64,000 nucleotides of DNA from Actinomucor elegans (taxonomy: Eukaryota > Mucoromycota > Mucoromycetes > Mucorales > Mucoraceae). A program made the translations under genes and the position numbers. Shown here piece after piece: positions 12,682 to 25,500 of the stretch (position 1 is its first letter; every line of letters starts with the position of its first letter). Location: assembly GCA_026027325.1 (NCBI GenBank), contig JAMSLZ010000003.1:3534001-3598000 (forward strand). Direction: 5' to 3'. Below the pieces are notes generated by a model. That model made no database searches. It had not been told where the DNA came from and was given only the letters and a program-made list of their open reading frames with translations.

Positions 12682-13589
12682 CTATCTCGATCCAAACACT
12701 TTTCCAATACCACTTGTGAAGGCTTTTCCAACTAATCCTGATGCACCACTACCCAATGATCCCAAGGCTGAGCGAGTTGCCATTCCAGTAGCCCATCTTT
12801 TTTTCGCGTCTTTATCACATTGGGTATATCCATACACATTGGCCATGTTCAAAACCAATGCAACACCAACAATAATCAACCAAGAAAACTTGAAGGTAAT
12901 AAGGCAAGAGAAGGCGAATAATGCCCAGAGAGCGGGTGTACCATACAATGTCCACCAGAATAATCGCGTATCCGCAGAGTTATTTACACGACTTGGCTAT
13001 GCAGTCATCAGTATTTGGCCTAGACACTTGCTATCTCGTACTTACATTAGCGCTTTCAAACACCCACTTGTTAGAGCCATCAGGCTGAATTTCATTCCAC
13101 CAACGAAGCCCTACTAGTAAACGACCAGAGATGTTCTTTACTGTCCAGAAATCAAATGCTAACAGTAAAATAGTGATAACAAACACAAGAGTAAAGTTAT
13201 CTGTAAAAATAGAACCCAATAGATACATCAGGAGAGCCCCTAAACGAAAGGCTAAAAAGAAAAACGCGGCTATAGGATGGCTATAAATAAGAAATGAGCG
13301 TCTTTGACTTTCCCGGGCTTGGCGCTTATAGCAGTGTACCTTGATTGTTCAAAGTACTCTCTAATTCTACCAGTCGAGTTTGTTTCTTGTAATACAGGCG
13401 CAGAATGACTTCTATTGTTATTATTACTGGCAGGTTGCGAGGTTGTAAATCCAGATTCCAGGTCTTGGTCAGCAGAAATGCTTGCTGAATGCTGTAACAA
13501 GTTGAATTGGTCTTCTTGTGGCTACAGAAAGTTACAAGTCGTTTTTACTTTCTTCTAACTTTGAGCTTGATTCTAATGCTGCTTACCAT
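12682..13589 (-). CDS. TVP23: Golgi membrane protein of the TVP23/FAM18 family
   Basis: A small integral membrane protein of late Golgi vesicles; in yeast it is linked to vesicle trafficking with Yip-family partners. Four exons: 13589-13587, 13521-13340, 13280-13046 and 12996-12682, total 244 residues with frame kept. The first coding exon is only the ATG: GTAAGC follows directly and the acceptor CTGTAG precedes CCACAAGAAG. Family motifs are [29 protein letters not shown] (shortened to avoid long strings) and a C-terminal GY-x-K-C-like region ([10 protein letters not shown]). Four hydrophobic segments are visible, near [43 protein letters not shown] and [13 protein letters not shown]. The N-terminal 60 residues are polar and poorly conserved, as usual. 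Identification is firm. Confidence 0.92.
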
Positions 13590-14433
13590 TTCGAAAAAAA
13601 GTATAGCTTTAAAGATACACGTACTTTTTTCTTGGCTATTAGCATCCAAACCAGTCTCGATGAGTTTGAATTTCATATCAATTTTGTGTGAGGTATACTC
13701 ATTAACTATTTCCTCTAATCACTGTAATACAAGCTGTTTCTGCAAACATAATAGTTCCTAATTGAAGCAAGTTCATTATTTTACCGTCTTTTATGAATCA
13801 TTTATTACACAAGCGAGTTCGACTGCAGTATGTTATGGTACAAAAACAATGCTTGACGCTAAAGACAATGATTGCGATGAAATAAAAAAAAAAAAAAAAA
13901 AAAAAAAAACCATTATTCAAAGCGCTAATGGGCATTCTGTGCTTCATCTTTTTATTTGGCCTATACTGCGCTCCGGTAAACGAAAAGATAGATCAAAATG
14001 CAAAATCTGACTCAATAGGAAATCTTTTGAGAAAAAAAATCTGCGGCATTACTCTCCTATAGAGCAATGACGGTTGCGCGAACTCAGATAGCAAGCATAG
14101 GATCGGCAAGTTTTATATAGGCTAGTTCTAATGATCTGTATACTTTTCAATTGATCTTGGTCAAATGTCGCATACAAAGGGTGCTCCCTATTCAGATTGA
14201 ACTACTACATCAGCCAAAAACCTTCAATAACTCTTTTTATTAAAAGGGGGCTGGTATATAATTGTTATTTTTATATTCTTCAATAAACCAAATGGTTAGT
14301 TTCCTGGGAATATATCAAGCAATAATAATGCAAAGCCAATGTAAAAGTCAACTATTATGTTCAAAATGTATTTATAATTATTTTAACAAAGGACATCTTC
14401 ATCCTTTTTTCTTTTACATATATACGTTTATGT
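13590..14433. other. Intergenic with poly-A tract
   Basis: Spacer between TVP23 and the 3' end of the eIF5B gene. It contains an A homopolymer of about 25 bases at 13885-13909. No gene recognised. Confidence 0.5.
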
Positions 14434-17400
14434 TTAATCAACACCCAAAATCTTCTTAAGCTTCACTACAAGACCCCATTCTTCCTTTGATAGATCATTA
14501 CGGAAAGATTCCTTCAAAATATCAATGGATTGACGCGTAACCTTGGAGTAGAACTCATCAGAATCTTCAAAGTGACGACCGTATGTCTTGGGAGTTTCAT
14601 AAACAGCGCATTCAATCTTGACAGCTACACCACCACCGGCACCACCCTTCTTGACTATTTCCATACTCTTATGGTTTTGTTCAATAGATGTGACTTTACC
14701 AAGTGTAATGATTTCGCGTGCTTGTGTTTCTGGGTTGTTCTTGACAACACAAATAGGTGTGCCAAGTCTAAGTGTACCTTCAACAACATCAACACCAATA
14801 ATGATAGGATCTTTCTTATTGATAATAGCGCGAGGAATCATCTTCAAAACACATGGGAAAACAGCAGAAGAAGCTTGATCTTTACGTTTTTGTTCAGCCA
14901 TAGCAGCATGGTATTCTTGGAATCGATCAAACAAGTGATAGATAATATCTGCTGTGAACACCTTCATACCCAATTCTTCAGCCAATTCTTCAGCTTCTTT
15001 ATCGATTTTGACATCGAAACAAAGCATAACAGCAAACTCGCGAGCCTTTTCCAACATCACACTAGCCTTTACAACATCCTTCTTATGCACGGGACCAATA
15101 TTAATACCAGCAACAGGAATCTTGGAAGTCTTTAAGAATTCAAGCAAGGCTTCAAGAGCACCCAAAGTAGAAGCTTGTACCCAAACACCATGACCAGTAC
15201 GATCAATAGAAGACATCAAATTGGTTAAATCAGACATAACTTCATCCTTTAAATCTTCAATATCATCATCAGGGCCAACAACCAAAAGACGTGAACCAGC
15301 AATTGCCTTTTCAAGGTCAGGAGCAGCAATCTTGATACCTAAGGCAGCCTTGACAGACTTGTGATGAACATATTGCGACTTGATACGCAATTCACGCATA
15401 GGCTGAGGTGTCAATAGAGCTCTGACAGTCGTTACGATTGGCCCATTCAGACCGCACACTACGATTCGATCACCTTCATGTAACCAACCGTTTACAAGCA
15501 CAACATCAATGGTAGTACCCAAACCTTCAATGACCTTGACTTCAAGAACGGTACATTCAAGTTCAGTAATGTACATGAGCTTCTCACTCATACGAGATTG
15601 TGTCAAGTTAATAAGCAAGTTGAGCATATCAGGGATACCTTCACCAGTATGAGCAGAGGTAGGAACTAAAGAGACATACTTGGCAAAGTTCTTGTTCTTA
15701 TAGTAAAGCTGGGAGTTAAGACCTTGCTCAGCGAAAGCAAGCATGGTATCGGCAACACGCTTTTCAAATTCTTGCTTAACAGAAGGTTTTTGCTTGGCGA
15801 GAGAGTCAAGGAAGGAGTTATCAGGAATAGACTTCCATTCAAAGAGACGATCAATCTTGTTCAAAGCGACAATGAAAGGTGTCTTACGATCACGAAGTAA
15901 ACGGATAGATTCAATAGTTTGAGGCTCAAGACCATGCATGATATCAACAACCAAGATGGCAATATTACAAAGAGAACTACCTCTGCTTCTCAAGTTGGTG
16001 AAAGATTCGTGACCAGGGGTATCAATGACCAAGATACCAGGCACCTTGAGCTTCTCGACACGGTCAGCACCGAGGACGGCAGTCTTCTTTTCAATAGCAT
16101 CAGCAGGGAAGAAAGTAGCACCGATTTGTTGAGTGATACCACCAGCTTCGCCTTCTTGAACGTTGGTTTGACGAATCTTATCCAGCAATTTGGTTTTACC
16201 TATACATGTGTGAGTGATTGTGTTTCAATATTAGATACTTGTCATTATTACCAGTATCTACGTGACCAAGAATACAACAAATAGGAGAGCGCAAATCGTC
16301 CTTGGAACGGTTTGCCATAGCTTCCTTTTGACGTTGGACACGACGAGCAGCAGCTTCTTCCTTCTTTTGAAGAGCAAGCTTTTGGGTAGCAGTGAGTTCT
16401 TCATCAGAGCTATCGTCTTCAGAATCGTAGTCAGAGCTATCATCATCGTCCTCATCAGATTCTTCTTCAGATTCAGATTCTTCCTTCTTGGCAGGTGCCT
16501 TTTTAGTAGCAGGAGCAGCGGTTGCCTTGGCGGGAGCAGCGGTTGCCTTGGTGGGAGCAGCAGCAGGCGCTTTCTCTTCTTCGTCACTGGAAGCGTCCCA
16601 ATCACTCTTGAGGTCCTCATCTTCAACTTCCTTCTTTTTCTCTTCTTCATCACTGCTTACAACAGCGTTTTCCCAATCATCTTCCTCGGCTATACTTGAA
16701 GTTAACAAAATGCATCATTTGACAAGAAATGGTCTGTATACTCACATTCTTCGGCTTCAGCTGCCTTCTTGGCCTCCTCTTCCTTGCGCTTCTTTTCTTC
16801 TTCCAAGCGTTTCTTTTCTTCGGCTTCTTGTCTCTTCTTCTCTTGTTCTTCCTTGGTAGGACCCTTCTTCTTTTTATTGCCGTACACAACCTTCTTGGGT
16901 TTAGTATCATTAGCTTCAAGAGCTTGAACACGAACAGTACCAGAGGCAAGTAATTGCTCATGACGCAACTTGGCTAAACGTTGAGCTTCCTTCTGAGCCT
17001 TGGTGAGCAATTTACCTTCCTTACGAAGCTGTTCCTTCTTGAGCTATTGTAAATTGCAGGTGAGCACTCGATATCATATAATTTAATACATTAGCATGTC
17101 TTACTCTCTCTTTTTCTCTCTTGGCAGCACGGGCCTCCTCGCGCTTAGCTTCTTCTTCAGCAAGTCTCTTTTCCTCTTCCTCAGCCTTTCTACGTTCCTC
17201 TTCAATACGCTTACGTTCAGCTTCTTCAGCGGCACGTTGAGCCTCAACCAATTTCTATTGACGTTGTTTAATGCCATTGCCACTTATATTAAATTCAGTC
17301 TTTCAACTTACTCTCAAAGCTGCAACATTACCACCTTTACCCTTCTTACCCTTGGGAGCGGCGACAGGAGCGACTGGTTCTTCAACAACAGGAGCAGCTT

Positions 17401-18208
17401 CAGGTTCAGTTTCCTTTGCAGCGAGCTTCTTTGCTTTTTTTTCCTTGAGCAATTGCTTCTTTGACTTTTGAGGTGCTTCAGCTTCAGCAGAAGGTTGTTG
17501 ATCGTTCTTTTCCTCCAAACCGAGCAGTTTGTTGAATTCAGCATCTTCAGCTTCTTGTTGCTTTTTCTTTTCGAGAGCTGCTAAACGCTTAGCTTCCTTG
17601 AGCTTTTCTTTTTTGATCTTTTCCTTTTCCTTCTTGGACAAGATACGGAATTCTCCTTCATCTGCTGCTTCAGGGGCAGGCGAAGCTGGTTCCGCAGGTG
17701 ATTCGGTCTTGCCAGCTTTCTTGCCCTTCTTGCCCTTCTTATTATCATTTACCCAATCGAAATCATCAACTTCTTCGGCAGCGACTGGAGCAGGTGCTTC
17801 TTGTTCGGGAACAGGTTCCTCTTCCTCTTCAACTTGCTGCTTCTTTCCTTTCTTTCCCTTCTTGACCTTATTCTTGGCTGCCTTATTGACCATAGCCATC
17901 AAACTACGAAAGTAGCATAAGTTTAACAAATCAAAAGCGCGTCGTCTATAGGGAGCTTACCCGTCTTCCTCTTCGTCTTCGTTTATTTCAGCAATAGCAT
18001 TGAAAGCAGTAGCTCTTTGAGCAAAGTCTTCTTCAGTTTCGGCAGGAGCAGTAGCTGCGCCAGTAGCGACAGCGTCCTCCTCGAAGGCTTCATCCCTGTA
18101 GAGTCAGATAAGAGAGAAAATTAGGTAAGTAATAGTACTTGGTAATTAGAGACGCGAAGAATATTACCAGTAATCGTCCTTTCTCTTTCCAGCCTTCTTC
18201 TTAGCCAT
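14434..18208 (-). CDS. FUN12: Translation initiation factor eIF5B (IF2-like GTPase)
   Basis: Cytosolic GTPase that joins the 60S subunit to the initiation complex. Seven exons: 18208-18168, 18095-17961, 17903-17312, 17254-17105, 17043-16746, 16689-16252 and 16199-14434; frame is kept at each junction and the product is 1,139 residues, close to other eukaryotic eIF5B proteins. The N-terminal half is Lys/Glu-rich and unstructured ([21 protein letters not shown], poly-acidic runs before the G domain). GTPase motifs: G1 GHVDTGKT near residues 546-553, G2 with [14 protein letters not shown]3 DTPGHESF, G4 NKID. The C-terminal part ([18 protein letters not shown] onward) matches domains II-IV. One intron splits the G1 loop between the Gly and its second base (GDTG/GKT), so an unspliced message cannot make a working G domain. 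The start has no in-frame competitor upstream. Firm identification. Confidence 0.95.
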
Positions 18209-20715
18209 TTTAACTAAATTGTGTTCTAATGTACAATAGTAAAACAAAAGTCTCTTCCCAGCAGGAAAAAATGATATCGTCCAGAAAAAATCTCAAGCCT
18301 ACTAAGCCACTCTCGTGACGTTTAATATCATGAAATGTAGGCCAACTGTGGATACAAAGGATTTTTTGGTTTCCTCAATCTCCAACTCGCTTCATTTAGA
18401 ACGATTTCACTCACATTTTAAGCTTAGCACTTGCTTTTTATGAGATGGTATCGAACAACTATCAAAGCAGGAATTCGTAGCAACCGTAGCTGTCAAGTTT
18501 TTGTTCCTAATCAATCAACCAACTATCAATAGATATCTTGTTGACTGCTCCTATTGAAATGGCATAGCAACATATAGTTTCTTGAATACATTTAAGGCTA
18601 AGATGCAGTTGCTCTCTTTCTATTATTTTATTGGAAAATAGAAAAAAAGTATTTCTAAAAGAAGATATCAAAATGTTGCACCTAATGCTTTTATTGCTGT
18701 GTAATATTCCCTATCATTACCATATATATAAAATTCGTCTTTATGGGTTCTTTCTAGCGTCACTACAACCTTGATCATAAACTATATCTACATCCACTGA
18801 GAGACGAAATACAATTTTGAGATCCGGGAATTATAATGGAGAAAAACAAGCTCTTTCTTTTGGATATATAAGTTTATCATTGCTCATTATTATATTCAGG
18901 CACTAGAAGATAGCTCCGGAACTGTTGCATTTTTACTCTCTACCAGATCATCATTTTACATAGTTTACATTTTTAGAAAAAAAATTTGATGCTCTGCGAT
19001 TTGCATTGAGATCTCGAAAGTTGCCTCTTTGCGCTTTCTGAAGTGCCCCTTAAAAAGTGAGTTGATGACCTTCTGGAGTTCACAAGTTCGTATGTTATAT
19101 ACTTCCAGTGCCTACCGACCCAAATCTCTTCATTTTTGACATGACTTTTCCTATCTGCCCCTTCTAAAGGTAATATTCATTACTTACCTGTCGACTGCTC
19201 ACCAAAAATGATAATTAGTCTTCAAATGAAGCCCTTTTCAAAATTAATCATTCTAGTATCATATGCACCCTACAGAAATTGGATTATAGACTAAATTGCA
19301 GATAGTATTCCTTTTGAAACAATCATAATCTGTCTAAAATTCCTTCTATATTTCGGATATGTAACTGGAATTTAGCAGACCAACATTTATAATTAAAAGC
19401 TTGCTTAATTGGTGTCCATACATTAGGGACTGTCGCATAGCGTATATTGGATTGTAGATATGATAGAAGAATAGATAAAAAGAAGAGTTTAATAGAATGG
19501 ATGTTCCTTATATTTTTATATTGGCAACTTTAGCAGTTCTATTTCTTAATATATTGGTATTGCTTAGACACCAAAGCATTATCCTTTCACACATGCTATT
19601 GTGGGTTGCAAAGATGCTCTCCCTGGTGTTGATGTAAGGCCAATGGGTAAAAATAGAGATTATGGCTGGGACAACGCAAAGTATGAATATTATGGAATCA
19701 TAAAGATTACAACCGACGAATGCAAATGATCAAATTGTGCCGGCTTGTCTCCGATCAAACAATATGTAAAGGATTTGGTTTAGATTAGGAATACACTGAT
19801 GAAAATAAAGCCCCTTTTTGCCTTCCGAAGACATTTGATTCGACTTCGATGACTTTTGCGGTTAATAGAATCCTAAAACTAAAACTAACATTGTTCGTGT
19901 TGTAGCTTTTCAATGGAAAGAGAATGTATAGCTAAAAATGTTCCTCGCGCTGCTGATATTTCACTTACTATTAGACAAGCTAATGATCTGATGGTTATAT
20001 CACAATATAGTATTTTGGAAGAGTCAGTACCAATCATTGCCTTGTGTACTGCTTCAATAAAAGTATTTCAAGACTTAAAACTAAGTATAAATATCGATTG
20101 AAAATTTCAACCCGACAGCGACTTCAAGTATGACGCTGTAATTGTTTTACTGCCTTTACTACTACTGTTTTACACCACTATTTTGTTCCCTAAGAAAAAA
20201 AGAATAATGGCCGAGTTGGACCAGATTCGCGACCTGTTAAATGGTACAGGAAATGGAGGTTCTAAAAACTTACATTTACCATCGAAACAAGTATAGATCA
20301 ATCATGGTCTAATGCTGCATCGCATTAATGCATCATGTTTAAAGCGACTGCTGCAGCTGCTAAATCTTAGTTGGGGCTGAGTATGTTTGCTATGTACCCA
20401 GATCTATCTTTTTGGTAGCTTGAGACCTTACTACGATTTGAAATAACAAAGTATAATCAGGAAGAATAGTTTTCGAGGGACAAGTCTAACAAAACCACAG
20501 TAGGCTGTACCTATTAGTAAATGGTCTTAGTTAAGAGGTATATGTAAAAGGTATTTTGACAACTACAAAAAGAATAAAGGAACGTTCGTCTAAATCGTAT
20601 GATTTTATGCAATTCTGCTTACATATCCAATATCGCCTTTACTATTCTCAAGCTTTTTTATCCATTTTACTTTGATTCTATAATAAAAAAAACTCCCTAT
20701 CAAACATTAAATTAA
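18209..20715. other. Long intergenic region with protein-like remnants
   Basis: 2.5 kb without an intact gene. Open pieces on the + strand at about 19570-19728 (with DYGWDNAKYEYYGIIKITT), 19913-20101 (MERECIAKNVPRAAD start) and 20207-20296 (MAELDQIRDLLNG) are in different frames and end in stops; together they look like a decayed gene or element, but I cannot name it. AT-rich spacer otherwise. Confidence 0.35.
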
Positions 20716-21114
20716 ATGGGGTACTCTTCGTCACAAACAGCATTAGCGCGTTTACAGCGTCTTCAAAACCACCTTCTACCAGAGAAAAAGGAACAAAAAC
20801 TTACACTAGGAAGAAAAAACTTGTACACAATAGATGAAGTAGCAAAACACAACACTGAAAATGATTGCTGGGTCATTATTAATGAGGAAGTCATTGATGC
20901 AACATCGTTCTTAAACGACCACCCAGGTATATTTACATGTAGTCAAATTATTTTGGTAATCTAAGTTATTATGTCTATTTCAGGCGGCAAAAACGCTATT
21001 ATGATGTATGCAGGAAAAGATGCTTCCAGACATTTTAATATAGTCCATATGAAGGATGTAATTGCAAGATACGCACCTGAAACAATCATAGGCGTTCTTG
21101 TCCAGAGACAGTAG
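20716..21114 (+). CDS. Cytochrome b5-like heme-binding protein
   Basis: Small electron carrier-type protein. Two exons, 20716-20926 and 20984-21114, joined inside the heme motif as HPG/GKN; 113 residues. The heme-binding core HPGG is present, with the second axial histidine expected in SRHFNIVHM. The domain starts at [10 protein letters not shown] and [12 protein letters not shown], typical of the family. An N-terminal extension of about 35 residues precedes it. No membrane anchor is visible after the domain (the protein ends VLVQRQ), so it is more likely soluble or a domain-only paralogue than the classic tail-anchored ER cytochrome b5. A possible N-myristoylation site MGYSSS at the start could instead attach it to membranes; that is inference. 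Confidence 0.87.
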
Positions 21115-22523
21115 CACTTGTAGAAAGGTAATTATATATGAACTGCAGATTTAGCATATTGGTCTATAAACTCACATTTCGAATCTGCATAACATCTAAA
21201 AAATTAGACTTCAGCTAAAAGTTGCTTGTATATTAGATATTATCATTCCATTAAACACTCAACGACTTTGAACCCCAAAAAAAAGGCTAGAAGGGATACC
21301 AGTTGTCTTCTCTTCAAATACTCAACTGTAGTAAACTCTCAATCGAATGATATGTGGAACAATGGTATTCTGGTTTTATCATGCTTCTGATCTATTAGTG
21401 ATATTGATTATGTTTTATTGGAGCAAAATATAATCTCGACGCTTTGGTACTGTTACATTAGTTAATCAAAACAGTATTATATGAATTCTGTATGGAAGAG
21501 CTTATAAAAAAATACATATGCATGAGAAGACTACGCATTTTAAAAATAGAATCTTGTTGCAATTACACAAATGACGAACCCCATTTTTGAAAGAAACAAA
21601 AGTAAAAACAAGCATTCAGTCTTGCAGAATCGAGTAGTACATTAAACTAGCTTCATGCAAAGCAGCCTTTACAGAAGGCCATGACTTCCGACAGGAGACC
21701 TTATAGTTAAGCAGTCTCGTCCTAAATAATCGTATTGGATTAAAGTTATTCTCAAAATACTGTATTAATGTATGTTGTTTCTTATTTGTCTGTGTGTACA
21801 TGCCACTACCTGATATGGTCAATCAACCTGAAAAGTGCAATAACCCTTCCCGAACAAATTGGCTATGTAGAAACGTACTATTATTTGAGCCTTTGATCCT
21901 CCTTATATACCTACCATATTTATTGTAATTGTTACTTTACTAAAATTTAATAGGCGTATTATATTTTATAGATTTCTCAAACGACCTTGCATCTGATGTG
22001 TAGTTCATGTTCAATATAAAAAGTTGCATGCATTAGGTTCTTCCTTTGAATAAAATACATTATAGAATACCAATCTCGAGTGTTAGTAAATCGCATGTAT
22101 TTCATATATCTTAAATCGGATGATTTATAGATTTTTCGGTCAATTTCTGTTCAATACCGCATCAGATAAATAGCTCATACTCTAAATAAACTACTGTTGA
22201 TTTGGTTAATTAAGCTTTCTTAATTTTCATTGTGGAGGACAAAAACCTTTTGATTACTGCTTCCCTGAGGTTTGAGTATGTTTTGGCTTGAATTTTAAAT
22301 ATAAATACATGTTGTCAAGGGCAAGACCATGCTGTGCTAAATCGTTTATTAGTATTGTTTCCATTTACCAACAAATACGTCATTAAGCTAAGGGATGGAT
22401 GGCTATACAGTGGTTAAAGACCTGCGAATGATGATTTACACTGTTATATAGTTTATATAGAATAAATAATTAATAGATCGGCTTATAATGAGGAATATAT
22501 ATTTATATGTAATTGAATTCCCT
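21115..22523. other. Intergenic with an old repeat fragment
   Basis: Spacer downstream of the cytochrome b5-like gene and of the convergent kinesin gene. About 21230-21430 shares an ordered series of words with 7560-7780 and is probably a fragment of the same decayed LINE. No gene recognised in the rest. Confidence 0.45.
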
Positions 22524-25500
22524 TCAAAGTGAAAGAGTATCAATTGGGAATTTCTGATCAATCATTTGAATCCAGTTTATCATACTCTGACGCGTTCCAG
22601 ATTGTAAGGTATAGGCATTGTTGTTGGTATAAAGAGCAAATACATTGGTTCGCTATACAAATATATCAATATAATGTACATGTCGAAAAAAAAAGAGTAT
22701 GGTATTACCTGAATCATTTTCTCCAGCGCTTCATTATAGTCAATTCGAACAGATGCTACATTAATGACACCTTGTTCGTCTGATTCTTTATCATCAGAGT
22801 ATATATAAATGTAAGGGCGACGAATCACAAACCAACGTTTTACCCATAGATCTTGCGCAGCGTCTTCTTGATATAATAAATAGCCCTTCTTCGAGATATT
22901 GGCGCTGTAGAAAAAGTATTAGCAGTGGAGGTTAGATAACATGTGTATTGTATATACATACGATTGAGTGACAAATTCTACTTCGGCAATCAATTTAGAG
23001 GCCGCTAAAGGCTCTTGAACTGCTGGCACATGTGTCTCTATGACTAAAGGAGGGTCTTGACTAATAACAATATCTTTATCAGTGCCCAACTTCAGTTTCC
23101 ATAGATCTATAATCTTCTTTAGCAATGCTTGTTTTCCATCTTCATTTAATGAAGCAATAGCTGTTGATGATGATGATAATAGAGATGCTTTGGGTGATAG
23201 AGAGTTGTCTCTTTCCAACTGTCTTAGATCCAATATTTGTCGAGTAAAAGCAACCTGCTGTTTACGATGGATAAAGTCTTGAATGTGCCTATGATCGTTG
23301 ACAAGCGATACACCCCGAGGCCTCCATGCACCTAGAAACTCTTCTCCATGAACATACTTGGATGCAGTATTCAAACGCCATAATTGGCTCAATCTTCGGG
23401 TCATTGGTGGTTTCAAATGGACAAGGTATACACCACTGTATTTGCTGAGCTGCTTGCCGCCCGAATAAAGGAATTTTCTGAAGCTGCTAAACTTGCCTCC
23501 ACCGATAGATCGATCTCTGCCCTGGATCTGGAATGCAATATCCATATTAAACTGAATTGGTCGTTCGCATCGTTCGGCTTCAACCTCCCAACGCAAGTTG
23601 AGAATAACACGACTGTTGGGGTCTGTCAGACGATTCAAGAAGATACACTCATGCTGTGAACTATCCCAAGCGCCTTGTGCTGTAATACGACTTGTACCAT
23701 CCGAGTTATACTGCACATATTGCTTATTGAGCAACTTGATTGGAATGTTTTCTTGCGCTGGTGATTCCAAAATACGGCCTTTGCCATCCAGTAATCGAAC
23801 ATGACCAACGGATGCTTTGCTGATTTTGGTCCATTCAAACTGATGACCTGATGTATGAGACAATGTGAAGCAGATTCTACGCTGAAGACCTTGTCTAATC
23901 GTAAAGTAGCCTTTATCCATGGGGTTCTTGGATGTTAACTGAACTGGCGTGTATTCACCAGATGGGGATAGTTCTCTCACTTCAATCCAAGCAACAACAT
24001 CGTGTCGCTCAGCTGCCAACAGCTCTTCTTCTGATCGTCGTTCTAATGAAGCTACAGTGGAGTCGCTACTACTCCCTGAAGATGATTTGACAGAGGTGCG
24101 ATCAGGTGTTGGTGGAATGCTGGTTGGTCGGTTCTGGGCTGCAATCAAATCGGCAAGTCGAGGCCTTTCTCTTTGATCATCCCATCGCTCTTGCTGTAAT
24201 AAAACTCTGGACTGAGCTTGTCCAAAGACTTCAAAAGGAATGAACCCATGAGTGAGTATGTCAAGTACTTCTGCTGTTACTGTTAGTGATAAAGTCTGTC
24301 TGAAATCGAGTTGTACTGGGTTATGCTCAAAGTAGTTTGCAGGTTCAGTAGCAAAGATCTTTTCTGCTGGGGAATGGGATGGGATGCCGCCAAAAGAGGA
24401 TAGTTTGAACTGGATATGCACATCTGTAAACTCTGATTCACTGATACCACTGAACTCGATCAATTTAATCTCAAACAAGAGATTCTGACCGACTTGCAGC
24501 GTTGATTGATCATCTTGCTCATTGTCTTTATCGTCCTCATCCTCGTCATCTATATCCGAGGAATCATTTTCTGGAAATACGGGTTGTTGGTGAGATAGTA
24601 ATGATAGCTTGGTATTATCATTTCGAATCGCTACTGATCGAGCGATAGGCGAAACTAAAATACGCAACTTGCCGCGTATTTGACCGGTGCTTCGACATAT
24701 AATTTCAGCAACACTTTCATAAGTTTGTTGGACTATCAGATTACGCACAGAGACAGAAGCTACACCAATAAACGAGTACTTGGGACAAGGGTTCTCGAAA
24801 AACGGATCTTCCCAGTTAAAATGCTTTCGATACAGTGGCTTGTCCATAAAGTTATAAAGGTTTCGCATCTTGTGCAAACGCAGCTTTAATTTTTCAAGGG
24901 ACCAAACATAAATCACCTGGTTCTTCTTGTCAATAACACGTACACCGACACAGGGCTTTGGGGTTGAAATCAGCATAGTGTCTTCATCTGTTTCAAACTG
25001 GTGCAATGCAGAAGTTGGTTCCCAGAATGACAGTGGATTCGAGAAGGGTTCATCTTCAATCACTGCAAATTGGTAGAGTACTTGTTTGTTGAGTTCTCTA
25101 GAGATAATGTTGGCTTCCTTCAACATGACTGCATTGGTGAGAACAACTTCTGCCATATCTACTGTTCTTAGCTGTCTCCAACGCTGCAGTACCTTTTGAA
25201 TCAATTCAATTTGCTGTGGTGTAAATACAGGTCCAGCAAGACCTGATTCAAATTGTTGTTGAGAATACTGTCTTGACATGCGATGAATTTTTGCTTCAAA
25301 GATACGTTTCTGATTGTCCAATTCCTTCTGCATACGCTGTTTTTCTTGCTTGAGTTTTTCTTCCAGCATGTCTGAATGTGCTATTGATAGATCAGTGCAA
25401 ACACTCTCAGCACCATCTTCAATCATGGTTGCAGAAGAGGAATTTCTAAAGGAATCTCTTGTAGTAGAAGAATCATCGTCATCGTTATCAGCTCTACTCT

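Noticed and set aside
13885..13909. Poly-A run as the tail of a retroposed gene.
   Set aside because: No retrocopy upstream on the + strand and no target duplication; likely a simple homopolymer.
16262..17915. Several open frames on the + strand over the eIF5B gene.
   Set aside because: Reverse shadows of its Lys/Glu-rich N-terminal half.
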